From assembly GCA_036703255.1 (NCBI GenBank), contig DATNPL010000163.1:39361-103360 (forward strand): a DNA stretch of 64,000 bases. The letters run 5' to 3'. The position numbers and the translations under genes were made by a program. The notes below the pieces were generated by a model. It saw nothing but the letters and a program-made list of their open reading frames with translations, was not told the origin of the DNA and searched no databases. Below, piece after piece: positions 1 through 8,402 of this stretch (the first letter of the stretch is position 1; every line of letters begins with the position of its first letter). This DNA is from Drouetiella sp036703255 (GTDB lineage Bacteria > Cyanobacteriota > Cyanobacteriia > Elainellales > Elainellaceae).

Positions 1-1
1 A

Positions 2-778
2 GTCTTCGCAGCCAATGCTTTACGCCGTCAGCAAGGTGAAGCTCGTATTCGTAGAGAGTTAGAGCTACAGGTTGACGCAGCTAAGAGGGCTGGCACTTAC
101 ACCCAAGAGTGGGAACAAACGTTAAGAGGTATCGCTGACCTTGATATCTCAAACCTGAGCGATCAGTTCAAGGATATTGGCACAACTATCAAGGATTCCC
201 TTGAGGGTAGCTTCAAGTCCTTTCTCAGTAGCGCTATCACTGGCACTCAGAGTTTAAAGGAGATGTTCATCTCCTTGTTCCAGGATATCGCTGGCAAGCT
301 GGCAGACCTAGCGCTGAATGAACTCTTTGCCCAAGTACTGGGTGGAGTAAGTGGTGCCGCTGGTGGATTTGGTTCCAGAGGAGGCATAGGTGACTTTGCT
401 TCTGGCGGTGGTCAAGGAGGCGACTTCTCAGCTGGCGGAATAGGTGGACTGCTGCAAGGTGGACTATCTCTCTTCAGCGCTCTACCCAAATTCGCTGATG
501 GTGGATTAGTCAACAAGTCTACCTTGGCAATGATTGGCGAAGGTGCTCATCCAGAAGCGATCGTTCCACTGCCCAATGGTAGAAGTATTGGCGTAGAGCT
601 AAAAGGTAACAAAGGTGGCGGCGGCGATGTCAACACCAACATTACCGTCCACGTCGGCAGCAATGGCGCAGTCAGTTCCAGTGGAGCTAAGGCAGGCCAA
701 ATGTCCAGAGAGCTTGAAGCTGCAGTAGTGCAGGTAGTGCAGAAGCATCGTAGACCAGGAGGCGCTCTTGCCAACTAG
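2..778 (+). CDS. Tail tape measure protein, C-terminal part (5' partial)
   Basis: The reading frame is open from base 2, so the gene starts upstream of the window; the Met at 263 is internal. The product would span the siphovirus tail tube and set its length. The visible part begins with a charged helical stretch, then a segment of the type 'GTQSLKEMFISLFQDIAGKL', which is characteristic of lambda-type tape measure C-termini. A Gly/Phe-rich low-complexity stretch follows (about residues 115-165 of the visible part). The end has the motif F-A-D-G-G followed by 'MIGEGAHPEAIVPLPNGRSI', a very common tape measure ending. Placement directly before minor tail genes agrees. The family call is firm; the missing N-terminus is not assessable. 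Confidence 0.85.
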   Translation, partial: VFAANALRRQQGEARIRRELELQVDAAKRAGTYTQEWEQTLRGIADLDISNLSDQFKDIGTTIKDSLEGSFKSFLSSAITGTQSLKEMFISLFQDIAGKLADLALNELFAQVLGGVSGAAGGFGSRGGIGDFASGGGQGGDFSAGGIGGLLQGGLSLFSALPKFADGGLVNKSTLAMIGEGAHPEAIVPLPNGRSIGVELKGNKGGGGDVNTNITVHVGSNGAVSSSGAKAGQMSRELEAAVVQVVQKHRRPGGALAN

Positions 779-817
779 ATAGCCTACACTTGAGTAGTCA
801 GCAATGGATTCAACATC

Positions 818-1435
818 ATGCAGACTACTCAAGATCCTCTGATTACTCTACGCAATATTAGCTGGGAAACCTACAGGCGACTGCTGGCGGAGAGAGAGGA
901 AGGCAATAGCCGCATTGCTTACTGCGAAGGGGTTTTAGAAATCATGACCCCATTGGGTGAACATGAGCGCAACAATCGTTTTCTAGATGACTTGATAAGA
1001 GCGATCGCTGATGAGTTAGACCTCAACCTGGCAAAGTTCGGCTCTACAACCTTAAGGCGAGATGATCTCCAAAAGGGGGCAGAGCCTGACTCTTGTTATT
1101 ACATTGAAAATGAACCCAGAGTCCGAGGTAAAGCAAACATCGACCTGGCAGTAGACCCACCGCCTGACTTAGTGATTGAAATAGATATCACCAGCGGCAG
1201 TCTCAACAAGCAAGCCCTCTACGAAGCTTTGGGAGTACCTGAACTATGGCACTACCAAAAGCAAAAGATTCAGATTTACATCCTTCAGCAAGGTCGCTAT
1301 GTAATCAGCAGCCGTAGCCCCACATTTCCCTGGCTCCCAATAGAGGAGATACTCAGGCTTATGGATCAACGCTTGATAGATGGTGAGACTGCTACCCTCA
1401 AAGCCTTTCGCAGACGCATTAGAGAACTAACCTGA
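818..1435 (+). CDS. Uma2 family (DUF820) PD-(D/E)XK nuclease-like protein
   Basis: This 205-aa protein matches the Uma2/DUF820 family, which is greatly expanded in cyanobacteria and has a restriction-endonuclease-like fold. Features seen are an N-terminal 'ISWETYRRLLAE' helix, an 'R.AYCEGVLEIMTP' strand pair, and the core 'PDLVIEIDITSGS' carrying the acidic D...E-x-D residues, followed by 'K..LYEALGVPELWHY'. The biological role of the family is not settled. It sits between tape measure and minor tail genes, where lambda-like phages have only tail genes, so it is best read as a passenger (moron) gene. It has its own terminator just downstream at 1451-1497. It also contains a HIP1 octamer near 1003, consistent with a cyanobacterial origin. 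Confidence 0.85.
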   Translation: MQTTQDPLITLRNISWETYRRLLAEREEGNSRIAYCEGVLEIMTPLGEHERNNRFLDDLIRAIADELDLNLAKFGSTTLRRDDLQKGAEPDSCYYIENEPRVRGKANIDLAVDPPPDLVIEIDITSGSLNKQALYEALGVPELWHYQKQKIQIYILQQGRYVISSRSPTFPWLPIEEILRLMDQRLIDGETATLKAFRRRIRELT

Positions 1436-1450
1436 CTTAAAGCTCTTTAA

Positions 1451-1497
1451 GCCTTCCCCTACTTAGTAGACAGCCTCTGCCGAGTAGGGGCTTTTTT
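1451..1497 (+). terminator. Rho-independent terminator after the Uma2 gene
   Basis: Arms CCCCTACT (1456-1463) and AGTAGGGG (1483-1490) pair perfectly. The outer AAGCC/GGCTT pairing extends the stem, and a run of six T follows at 1492-1497. It separates the Uma2 passenger from the next tail gene. Confidence 0.75.
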
Positions 1498-1522
1498 AAT
1501 ATCAATTTCTATTTAAAAATCT

Positions 1523-1879
1523 ATGCCAGCCTTAGTATTTCCTAGTCAGTTTAAGCCTGTAATTGGCTCTTCTGGGGAAGTCAAGTATCGAATCAATCGC
1601 CTTAAGTTTGCTGATGGTTACGAGCACCTCTCTCCTGCAGGTTTGAACACGAAGCAAGAGAAGTTTTCTGTCACCTTTCCAGGTCTCAGCTACACATCTA
1701 AAAACACCCTGATTGCCTTTCTAGACTCCCTACAAGGCTACAAATCTTTCCAGTTCACGAAGCCAGGTGAGACAACTTCTCAGCTCTACAGATGCTTGGA
1801 AGGGTACAGCTACAAGTCCTTGGGTGGGCTTAAGTGGGAAGTTTCAGCGGTGTTCACCCTAACATTCAGCCCCGATTAA
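1523..1879 (+). CDS. Phage minor tail protein, lambda gpM-like
   Basis: A 118-aa protein resembling the phage minor tail protein family that includes lambda gpM. It starts with a short 'PALVFP' strand, has 'LKFADGYEHLSPAGLN' near residue 35, a central 'FLDSLQGYKSFQFTKPGE' and a C-terminal 'WEVSAVFTLTF' strand. That layout is typical of these small beta-rich tail-tip proteins, in which the F-x-x-P-G-E-T segment is conserved. In lambda, M acts with L at the tail tip during tail initiation. Here M is separated from L by the ribbon-helix-helix and homing endonuclease genes. The family is assigned from sequence pattern and gene order. Confidence 0.75.
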   Translation: MPALVFPSQFKPVIGSSGEVKYRINRLKFADGYEHLSPAGLNTKQEKFSVTFPGLSYTSKNTLIAFLDSLQGYKSFQFTKPGETTSQLYRCLEGYSYKSLGGLKWEVSAVFTLTFSPD

Positions 1880-1899
1880 AAACACATGAGCGCTACAGA

Positions 1900-1947
1900 T
1901 TAAGCCAGATTCCTATTTATAGAAGCTCCGTAATTTACACGGAGCTT
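1900..1947 (+). terminator. Repeated leader plus hairpin terminator (copy B)
   Basis: A 27-nt segment (1900-1926) starting TTAAGCC and containing TTCCTA and ATAGAAGC matches 9740-9766 at 22 of 27 positions. It runs into a hairpin with arms AAGCTCCGT (1923-1931) and ACGGAGCTT (1939-1947), followed by TTTA. It lies between the M-like gene and the ribbon-helix-helix gene. Confidence 0.6.
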
Positions 1948-1970
1948 TTACTGTATTTAGGAATAAAACA

Positions 1971-2108
1971 ATGGCACGAAAAGAATTTAACTTACCTCAA
2001 GAACTGAGTGATCGTCTAAAGGATCAAGCTCTCAAGGAGTACACCAAAGAGTCTGAAGTTATCAGAAGAGCCTTGGTACTTTACTTCAACCAGATGGAGG
2101 TGAAGTAA
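1971..2108 (+). CDS. Small ribbon-helix-helix protein (45 aa)
   Basis: A 45-aa reading frame beginning MARKEFNLPQELSDRLK and ending NQMEVK. It has the ribbon-helix-helix pattern: one short strand ('KEFNLPQEL'), helix A ('SDRLKDQALKEY'), a turn (T-K-E-S) and helix B ('SEVIRRALVLYFNQM'). Such proteins bind DNA as dimers and often autoregulate. Its stop codon TAA shares one base with the ATG of the following GIY-YIG endonuclease (TAATG), so the two are almost certainly translationally coupled. It probably controls the endonuclease, which is inference from the arrangement. Confidence 0.75.
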   Translation: MARKEFNLPQELSDRLKDQALKEYTKESEVIRRALVLYFNQMEVK

Positions 2109-2950
2109 TGGCTTACTCTACTGAGCAACTTAATTATTGTGGAATCTACGCCATCATTCACAAAGAGTCTGGAAAGATTTATGTAGGATCAGCAGCCCAA
2201 AGCTTTAGGCAAAGATGGTACAGTCATAAATTCCTACTTAGAAAAAATAAACATCACTCACAGCATATTCAAAATGCTTGGAACAAATATGGAGAAGAAG
2301 CCTTCGAGTTTAGGATACTAGAAATAATACATCCAGATCTAATCTTTCAAACCCTTATCAGAAGTGAACAAGAATGGATGGATTATTATCAAGCTGCTAA
2401 TCCTAAGTATGGGTACAATATTTGCCCCACTGCTGGAAACTCTCTAGGTACAAAGCATTCTGAAGAGACTAAAGCTAAAGTTAGCGCGGCAAACAAAGGA
2501 AAGAAACTCTCAGAAGAACATAAAGCTAAACTAAGCGCCTCTCTTAAGGGTAAGTCCTCCCCAAATAAAGGTAAGGCCCTTTCAGAAGAACATAAAGCTA
2601 AACTTAGTGCCGCTAATAAAGGTAAGACTCACAGCGAAGAATCTAAAGCTAAAATGGGGCTGGATAAAAAGGGAATATCCCGCTCTGAAGAGACTAAAAA
2701 GTTAATATCTATTGCGGTTAAATCTAAACCTTTGACTTCTGAGCAGGAACAGGAAAGGTTAAATAAAGTAGCGAAATCTTGGATATTTATTAACCCTCAA
2801 GGGGTTGAAGTTACTGTATTTAATTTAAGAAGTTACTGTAGAGAAAATAAATTACCCTACGACACTATGAAACGGATAGGCAGCGGTCGCCCTCTTGGGT
2901 ATCAGGGATGGAGCGCTTCTCCTTTAATTAAATCAAATACTATTTTATAG
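2108..2950 (+). CDS. GIY-YIG homing endonuclease with NUMOD3 repeats
   Basis: A 280-aa freestanding homing endonuclease. The N-terminal GIY-YIG nuclease has G-I-Y at residues 12-14, Y-V-G at 25-27, the R-x-x-W pair 'RQRWYSHK', and the acidic 'SEQEWMDYY' near residue 86. Then come five NUMOD3-type DNA-binding repeats of the form S-E-E-x-K-A-K...N-K-G-K (about residues 115-200). A C-terminal segment 'VFNLRSYCRENKL...MKRIGSGRPLGYQGW' looks like an intron-encoded-nuclease helix-turn-helix. It interrupts the M-L tail gene order without breaking either gene, as expected for a self-spreading intergenic endonuclease. Base composition is visibly more A+T-rich than the flanking tail genes, suggesting separate arrival. 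Confidence 0.92.
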   Translation: MAYSTEQLNYCGIYAIIHKESGKIYVGSAAQSFRQRWYSHKFLLRKNKHHSQHIQNAWNKYGEEAFEFRILEIIHPDLIFQTLIRSEQEWMDYYQAANPKYGYNICPTAGNSLGTKHSEETKAKVSAANKGKKLSEEHKAKLSASLKGKSSPNKGKALSEEHKAKLSAANKGKTHSEESKAKMGLDKKGISRSEETKKLISIAVKSKPLTSEQEQERLNKVAKSWIFINPQGVEVTVFNLRSYCRENKLPYDTMKRIGSGRPLGYQGWSASPLIKSNTIL

Positions 2951-2953
2951 ATT

Positions 2954-3451
2954 ATGTCAGCAGCCGATCTTATAGTCTTAACACAGACTTCACCTTTACT
3001 CGAATTATTTACCGTAGATATTACAGCCAAGGCTTCCTCAGCACCAATTCTGCGATTCTGCAACTACTCTCAAGTTAATGGAGCTTCAATCTCTTTTAAT
3101 TCATTTCAATTTGCAGCGTACCCTATCGAAGCCACAGGTTTTGAAAAGAGTATCAACGGCACCTTGCCTACGCCTGAACTTAGCGTTAGCAACATCTTCT
3201 CAGATATTAGTTCACTCATCCTGACTTATTCAGGAATGCTGGACGCGAAAGTAACGCGGATCAAAGTACTGGCTAAGAATCTAGATGGTGAACCTGGAGC
3301 TAACCCTGCTGAAATTGAAAGCACTGATATTTACTACATCAGCAGGTACAGCGAGAACAGTCTCTTTGTGAAATTTAGCCTCAGGCATCCATTAGACATG
3401 GGCAAACTTTTTCTTCCAAAGAGAAGACTCGCTTCACTTACTGGAGATTAA
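2954..3451 (+). CDS. Phage minor tail protein, lambda gpL-like
   Basis: A 165-aa protein resembling lambda gpL-type minor tail proteins. It begins 'MSAADLIVLTQTSPLLELFTVD', has 'LRFCNYSQVNGASISFNSFQFAAYPIEATGFE' early on, then 'LPTPELSVSNI...ISSLI', and ends with 'DMGKLFLPKRRLASLTGD'. This order (outer strand, Y-P-x-x-A-x-G-F, then the 'tPeLtvsN' segment) is characteristic. In lambda, L carries an Fe-S cluster and works at the tail tip; the clustered Cys ligands of the lambda protein are not obvious here. It starts 3 bp after the endonuclease and ends 2 bp before the K-like gene, as expected in a tightly packed tail operon. Confidence 0.78.
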   Translation: MSAADLIVLTQTSPLLELFTVDITAKASSAPILRFCNYSQVNGASISFNSFQFAAYPIEATGFEKSINGTLPTPELSVSNIFSDISSLILTYSGMLDAKVTRIKVLAKNLDGEPGANPAEIESTDIYYISRYSENSLFVKFSLRHPLDMGKLFLPKRRLASLTGD

Positions 3452-3453
3452 GT

Positions 3454-4176
3454 ATGTTGCCCCCTAATCTTCAAGAGCAGCTAGCGACACACTCACACCT
3501 AGACCCCAACAGGGAAAGCTGCGGCTTCGTCATTAACGATATCTATTACCCAGCTATAAACGTTGCCGATGACCCCAACGATTTTCGACTTGATCCACAG
3601 TCTACTAGAAAAGTAATCAAAGCTAGAGATAGCGGTCAACAGGTTATCATCTGCCACTCGCACATCAACTCAAACCCTACTTTCAGCCCTGCTGATATAG
3701 TTGCTAGCAAGGGCAGGAGGCTCCCCTACGCACTCTATCACCTGTCCACGGCTACACATAGCTACTACGATCCTAACGCCCCTATCGCGCCATACGAGGG
3801 CAGAGAATGGCACTGGGTCATAGACAATTGCTACACCCTTTGTCAGGACTACTACCTGCAAGAATTCAACATCAAGTTGGGCGATTTCTATCTCAGCACT
3901 CCAGACGAGTATAAGCAGCCTGACTTTACAGCGTACCTCGACAATATGGAATCCCAAGGTTTCCTACGTTTGCATTCTGATGAACCCTTGAAGGTAGGGG
4001 ATTTCATTTTAATGAACTATGGCTCCATGTCCCCCAATCACGCCGCAATCATGTTCGACCTAGAAGGTAACTTGATCCTTCACCATATCGTCAACCATTT
4101 ATCTCACATCGGGATTTATGGAAGCCAGTACAGAAAGATCACCCATAGTGTTTGGCGGCATCACCAATTCAAATAA
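3454..4176 (+). CDS. Tail assembly protein, lambda gpK-like: JAMM plus NlpC/P60 peptidase
   Basis: A 240-aa two-domain protein. The N-terminal JAB1/MPN (JAMM) metalloprotease domain has Glu21 in 'ESCGFV' and a complete zinc signature H68-S-H70-x7-S78-x2-D81. The C-terminal NlpC/P60 domain has catalytic Cys126 in 'NCYTLC' and His196 in 'SPNHAAIMF'. This fusion is the hallmark of lambda gpK-type proteins at the tail tip, thought to process tail tip proteins and possibly cut peptidoglycan on entry. Both catalytic sets appear intact. It lies between L- and I-like genes with short gaps of 2 and 5 bp. Confidence 0.9.
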   Translation: MLPPNLQEQLATHSHLDPNRESCGFVINDIYYPAINVADDPNDFRLDPQSTRKVIKARDSGQQVIICHSHINSNPTFSPADIVASKGRRLPYALYHLSTATHSYYDPNAPIAPYEGREWHWVIDNCYTLCQDYYLQEFNIKLGDFYLSTPDEYKQPDFTAYLDNMESQGFLRLHSDEPLKVGDFILMNYGSMSPNHAAIMFDLEGNLILHHIVNHLSHIGIYGSQYRKITHSVWRHHQFK

Positions 4177-4181
4177 ATATA

Positions 4182-4751
4182 ATGTCCAACCTTACAAAAA
4201 TTACGCTCACAGGGCAATTAGCCGAGCTATATGGTGCTGAACACGAATTCTATATTGACACTCCCAAGGATGCGATCGCAGCACTAGACGCAAACTACCC
4301 TGGCTTCAAACAGCATCTACGAGATAGCAGTACTTATTATCAACTCCTGAGTGAAAGACACCCAGAAGGGATAGAAGAATTAGACGAGTTCGCAGGAAAG
4401 GAACTCGTCTTCGTAGAGGTGATAGAAGGAAGCGGAGCGGCAGGTAAAGTGTTTCTGGGAGTAGCCCTGGTTGCAGCTTCCATTGCGATTACATTTCCAA
4501 CACTTGGCGGCGGAACTTCTCTCGGACTACTGGGCGCATCATTAATCCTGGGTGGAGTAGCTGAATGGTTGACCCCTTCCACGCCGCTTGCTGAAGCTAA
4601 GGAAGATGAACAGAAGTCTTCAACGATCGATCTGAATAACCCTACCACTTCTCGTGATACTCCTGTTCCACTTTGCTACGGCAGCATCAGAATCAAGAAT
4701 CCACCCATACTCAGCGCGGGTAGCACAACCTCAGAGCTGGCGGCTGATTAA
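4182..4751 (+). CDS. Tail assembly protein, lambda gpI-like
   Basis: The frame is open from 4152, but ATG at 4182 (MSNLTKITLTGQLAEL) lies just after the K-like stop and gives the expected gpI-type N-terminus. The 189-aa product has an N-terminal ubiquitin-like region ('ITLTGQLAELYG...DAIAALDANYPGFKQHL'), a hydrophobic glycine-rich middle ('VFLGVALVAASIAI', 'GLLGASLILGGVAEWLTP') and a C-terminus 'PVPLCYGSIRIKNPPILSAG'. That layout is typical of gpI, which works with K and J in tail tip assembly. A hairpin (4752-4778) begins at the stop codon. Confidence 0.82.
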   Translation: MSNLTKITLTGQLAELYGAEHEFYIDTPKDAIAALDANYPGFKQHLRDSSTYYQLLSERHPEGIEELDEFAGKELVFVEVIEGSGAAGKVFLGVALVAASIAITFPTLGGGTSLGLLGASLILGGVAEWLTPSTPLAEAKEDEQKSSTIDLNNPTTSRDTPVPLCYGSIRIKNPPILSAGSTTSELAAD

Positions 4752-4778
4752 AGCGAGTTCGCTAAAAAGGAACTCGCT
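4752..4778. repeat. Hairpin, left copy of a 16-bp inverted repeat bracketing J and fibres
   Basis: Arms AGCGAGTTC (4752-4760) and GAACTCGCT (4770-4778) flank the 9-nt loop GCTAAAAAG. The 16-mer TTCGCTAAAAAGGAAC (4758-4773) recurs as its exact reverse complement at 11244-11259. No U tract follows, so it is not a clear terminator. The loop AAGGA lies about 9 nt before a possible TTG start at 4782, so it could also influence translation of the J gene. Confidence 0.6.
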
Positions 4779-4880
4779 AGATTGCGACCCTTTCAGCCAA
4801 AAGCACTTATTGAGAGGGCAATACAAATTATTCCCAAGCCTCCTAGTTCAGGGGGCTTTCTTATTGGACAAAAACTATTA

Positions 4881-7800
4881 ATGAAGAATATAGATGAGGA
4901 GCTGATTATAGGCTCAGGAGGCATAGTTAGCGGCGGCGGCAAGGGGTCTGGTGGGTCTAGCTCAGCCAGTGATGATCCAGAGAACCTAAAAAGTGTCGTC
5001 AAAGCTGAGGTACTGTTTGCTCTGTCCGAGGGAGCCCTTGCAGGTTTTGGATTAGTCGAATCGCGCAACCCTGCCGATGGCTCATTCAGTAGCCCTGCTG
5101 AATCTCTCTACCTGAACAACACTCCTGTCCGTTCAGCAGCTGGAACTCTCAACTTTCAGAACATTCCCTTTGACTGGCGCTTAGGTTATCCCGACCAAGA
5201 TCGTATTGTCGCTTTTAGCAAGCAGAAGCGGGAGTATTCAGTTGGAGTAACGGTGAGAAAAGGCGCACCTGTAACTCGCACCCTGGTTGACGATGATGGG
5301 ATTTCCTATGTTACTGTTCGCCTGAGATTCCCTAGCCTCGTTGATGGTACAGATTCTAAGGGGCAGCTGAAGCAGACAACTGTTGAAGGCAATATCTACA
5401 TCAGTTCCAATGGTGGTGCTTTTGTTAAACGCCAAGCCATCAAGGTTACAGGCAGGGCCAGTAATTCCTATGAGAAATCTTACAAAATATCCCTCCCAGC
5501 AAACGTCAATAACACTTGGGATATTCGGGTAGAGCGAACGACTAATGATTCAAATTCTTTAAAACTGCAAAACGACTTAGTATTTCAGGCGTTCACGACC
5601 ACTGAGAATAAGGGTAACGCCTATCAAAACACCGCCATTCTAGGCATCAGTGTTCCTAGCAGTAACTTCCCTGGCTCTGTTCCAGAGGTCGCTGTAGATC
5701 TGCGAGGAATGATACTAAGGATTCCTCATAACTACAGCAGCTACACCAGAGGTTACACAGGCGCTTTCAATGGATCGCTCACATCGGGCTGGACAAACAA
5801 CCCTGCCTGGGTACTGTGGGACGCTCTAACAGACACTCGCTATGGGATTGGACTTCCAGAATCCATCCTTGACGTATACAGTTTCTATGACGCTGGCAAG
5901 TACTGTGACCAATTAATTCCTACAGGCGTTGATAGTAAAACAGAGCCACGCTATACCTTCAACGCATACGTCACCCAGCGATCAAGTGCCTATGACCTTG
6001 CCAGTAAAATTGCCAGCTCACTTAGAGCAAACATTTACTACAGCAACGGCAAGATTAGACTTGTACTCGATCGCCCTAAGACTGCCACTCGCCTTTTCTC
6101 TCCAGCCAACGTTGTTGTAGAGGTAGGTGAGGATGGAACAGAGGGCGCACCTTTTGAATATAGCTGCACAGATACAACAACTCGCACAACGGCAGCAATC
6201 GTTCGCTATATCAATCCTCAGACTTGGGAAACAGATGAGGAATATTACGAAGACGCTGCAGGGATAGCGCGTTGGGGATACAGGGTAGAAGAAATAGATG
6301 CTTTCGGCTGCACAAGCCAAGGTCAGGCTCACAGGCTAGCGGAATGGGCGGTCTACACAGCGTTGCACCAAACGGAACTGCTGACGTTCAAGATTGCCAC
6401 TGAGGGTCTATTAGTCGAACCTGGGGATGTGATTAAGATTGCTGATCCTAACAGAGCTGGCAAACGTCTAGGAGGCCGCATCACAGAAGCCACTACGACC
6501 AGCATTAAAATGGATAACCCTTTGAATATCGAAGGTGGAGCGGGTTACGTGTTGTCTATCCTAGACCCCGTAAACAGAGGTGGCGCTCAGACAGAAGTAG
6601 CGATCACGAACGCTCCTGGTGCAGCTGATTACTTAACCTTTGCTGCTTTACCCTTCACTCCCTCTGTCAACTCTCTGTGGATGCTGACCACTTCCACGCT
6701 TCAGCCTCAGCTATTCCAGGTGCTGAAAGTCTCTGACTTGGACGATGACCAGTTTCAAATTGAAGCGGTGTCCTATGACCCTTCTAAGTTTGACTACATC
6801 GAACGAGGTGCTGCTCTTGCTGTCAGAGACATCACGGACTTACCTTCTGTTAGTGCTCCTGCTGCTCCGAATTCTGTACAGGTATTTGAGACCTTGTATG
6901 AGACTACAGGAAGTGCCGGGGTAAGAAGCAGGGCGCAAGTCTTCTGGGCTCACCCATCTCCTGAGCGAGTAGCTAGGTATCAGATTGAGTATCAGAGATC
7001 CCCTTATTTGGGTGCCCCTGCTGGAACCCAATGGACAATAGGCGGAGTTAGTGAGACCACCAGTTATGACCTGGATGATTTTGCTCCTGGTATCTATAAC
7101 TTCAGGGTCAAAGCGATCAGCAGTCTAGGTTTAGAGAGTCCCTATGCTCCCTTGAACAATAAGGAAATGCTGGGGTTAACTGCGCCTCCTGTTGATGTAG
7201 TAATCACAGGTTTTGATCCAGTATCCAACAATAGGGTTCGTCTATCCTGGGGGCGCTCTCCTGACTTAGACGTGCGTATTGGTGGCTATCTCGAAGTTCG
7301 TCAAACTCCTAAACTGAGCGGCGTTACTCAGGCAGACGGCTTCATTATCGCCAAGTTTGATGGTAGCGGTACCAGTGGTGAACTACCTTTGATTAACGGT
7401 ACTTACATTTGCCGATGGGTAGACAGCTCTGGTAACTTCAGCGTTACCCCTGCCTTAGTGGAAACTTCTATAGCCGATACGCTTGCGATTAATGTAATCC
7501 GAACTATAGATGAAGCCTCCCCCGTATTTGCAGGAAGGGGCTACAACGCAACCATTGATCCCACGCTGAACATAGTCAAATTAGGTCTCAGGTCTTCGAT
7601 AGACAACTGGCCCGATATCGACTCGATTCCAGACTGGGATACTTACATGAGCGACCAATCTGGAAGCGTAGCTTATGGTGAGTACTATCTCAAAAAGCAA
7701 ATAGATCTGGGTGCTACCTACACCTCGCTGATTCGAGCCAGTTTCGATGTCAGCGTGTTTAACGAGAGTATCTTGATTGATAGCGTACCAGGATTGATGG

Positions 7801-8378
7801 ATGACCTGGGGTTGTTCGATGGTGTTGCCTCTCCAAACAATGCAGATGCAACCCTCCAGATCTCTATCTCTAATGATCTTGTGAACTGGACTCCCTACAA
7901 AGAGTTCACTATTGGGAACTACTTCGGCAGAGCTTTTAGATTCAGAATCATTTTAGAATCATTCGATAGTGGATTTACCTCTGTCTTTGTCAGGGCTTTG
8001 TCTATCACTTGCGACATGCCTGATGTAACTCAGCATGGTAACGCCACTAGTGGAACAGGAGCCGCGACTATAGTTACTTTCCCAGCTGCCTTTCATCAAG
8101 ATTGCCTTCCTAACGTTAGCGCTACTCTGATTACGAACGCATCGGGTGATTACTACACGGTGAATCAAATAAGTAACACTCAGTTCTCAATCGATGTCTA
8201 CAATTCATCGAATGCTAGAGTTGTTCGCTCTGTGAGCTGGATTGCTAAGGGATTCGGCAAGCTGACTGTTCCTTCTACAGTTACCCCTTCAGGTAATGGT
8301 TATATCTCATCTGAGAATGGACTGCGTTACTTCGTGACTGAAACAGGCGAACTTATCGTACCTGAGTCAAATACATAA
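4881..8378 (+). CDS. Tail tip / host specificity protein, lambda gpJ-like
   Basis: A very large tail-tip protein (1165 aa from ATG 4881). Lambda gpJ-type proteins form the tail tip spike and carry the receptor-binding region at the C-terminus. Seen here are a Gly/Ser-rich start ('GSGGIVSGGGKGSGG'), then 'ALSEGALAGF...SLYLNNTPV', the conserved 'NPAWVLWDALTDTRYGIGL', and 'YTFNAYVTQRSSAYDLASKIASSLRANIYYSNGKIRLVLDRP'. These are followed by fibronectin-III-like segments (around residues 660-870) and a divergent C-terminus ending in a beta-rich tip. ATG 4881 has a weak ribosome site; an in-frame TTG at 4782, with AAGGA nearby, would add 33 residues and cannot be excluded. Confidence 0.88.
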   Translation: MKNIDEELIIGSGGIVSGGGKGSGGSSSASDDPENLKSVVKAEVLFALSEGALAGFGLVESRNPADGSFSSPAESLYLNNTPVRSAAGTLNFQNIPFDWRLGYPDQDRIVAFSKQKREYSVGVTVRKGAPVTRTLVDDDGISYVTVRLRFPSLVDGTDSKGQLKQTTVEGNIYISSNGGAFVKRQAIKVTGRASNSYEKSYKISLPANVNNTWDIRVERTTNDSNSLKLQNDLVFQAFTTTENKGNAYQNTAILGISVPSSNFPGSVPEVAVDLRGMILRIPHNYSSYTRGYTGAFNGSLTSGWTNNPAWVLWDALTDTRYGIGLPESILDVYSFYDAGKYCDQLIPTGVDSKTEPRYTFNAYVTQRSSAYDLASKIASSLRANIYYSNGKIRLVLDRPKTATRLFSPANVVVEVGEDGTEGAPFEYSCTDTTTRTTAAIVRYINPQTWETDEEYYEDAAGIARWGYRVEEIDAFGCTSQGQAHRLAEWAVYTALHQTELLTFKIATEGLLVEPGDVIKIADPNRAGKRLGGRITEATTTSIKMDNPLNIEGGAGYVLSILDPVNRGGAQTEVAITNAPGAADYLTFAALPFTPSVNSLWMLTTSTLQPQLFQVLKVSDLDDDQFQIEAVSYDPSKFDYIERGAALAVRDITDLPSVSAPAAPNSVQVFETLYETTGSAGVRSRAQVFWAHPSPERVARYQIEYQRSPYLGAPAGTQWTIGGVSETTSYDLDDFAPGIYNFRVKAISSLGLESPYAPLNNKEMLGLTAPPVDVVITGFDPVSNNRVRLSWGRSPDLDVRIGGYLEVRQTPKLSGVTQADGFIIAKFDGSGTSGELPLINGTYICRWVDSSGNFSVTPALVETSIADTLAINVIRTIDEASPVFAGRGYNATIDPTLNIVKLGLRSSIDNWPDIDSIPDWDTYMSDQSGSVAYGEYYLKKQIDLGATYTSLIRASFDVSVFNESILIDSVPGLMDDLGLFDGVASPNNADATLQISISNDLVNWTPYKEFTIGNYFGRAFRFRIILESFDSGFTSVFVRALSITCDMPDVTQHGNATSGTGAATIVTFPAAFHQDCLPNVSATLITNASGDYYTVNQISNTQFSIDVYNSSNARVVRSVSWIAKGFGKLTVPSTVTPSGNGYISSENGLRYFVTETGELIVPESNT

Positions 8379-8402
8379 AACTCTTATTTAAATAAAATAA
8401 CA

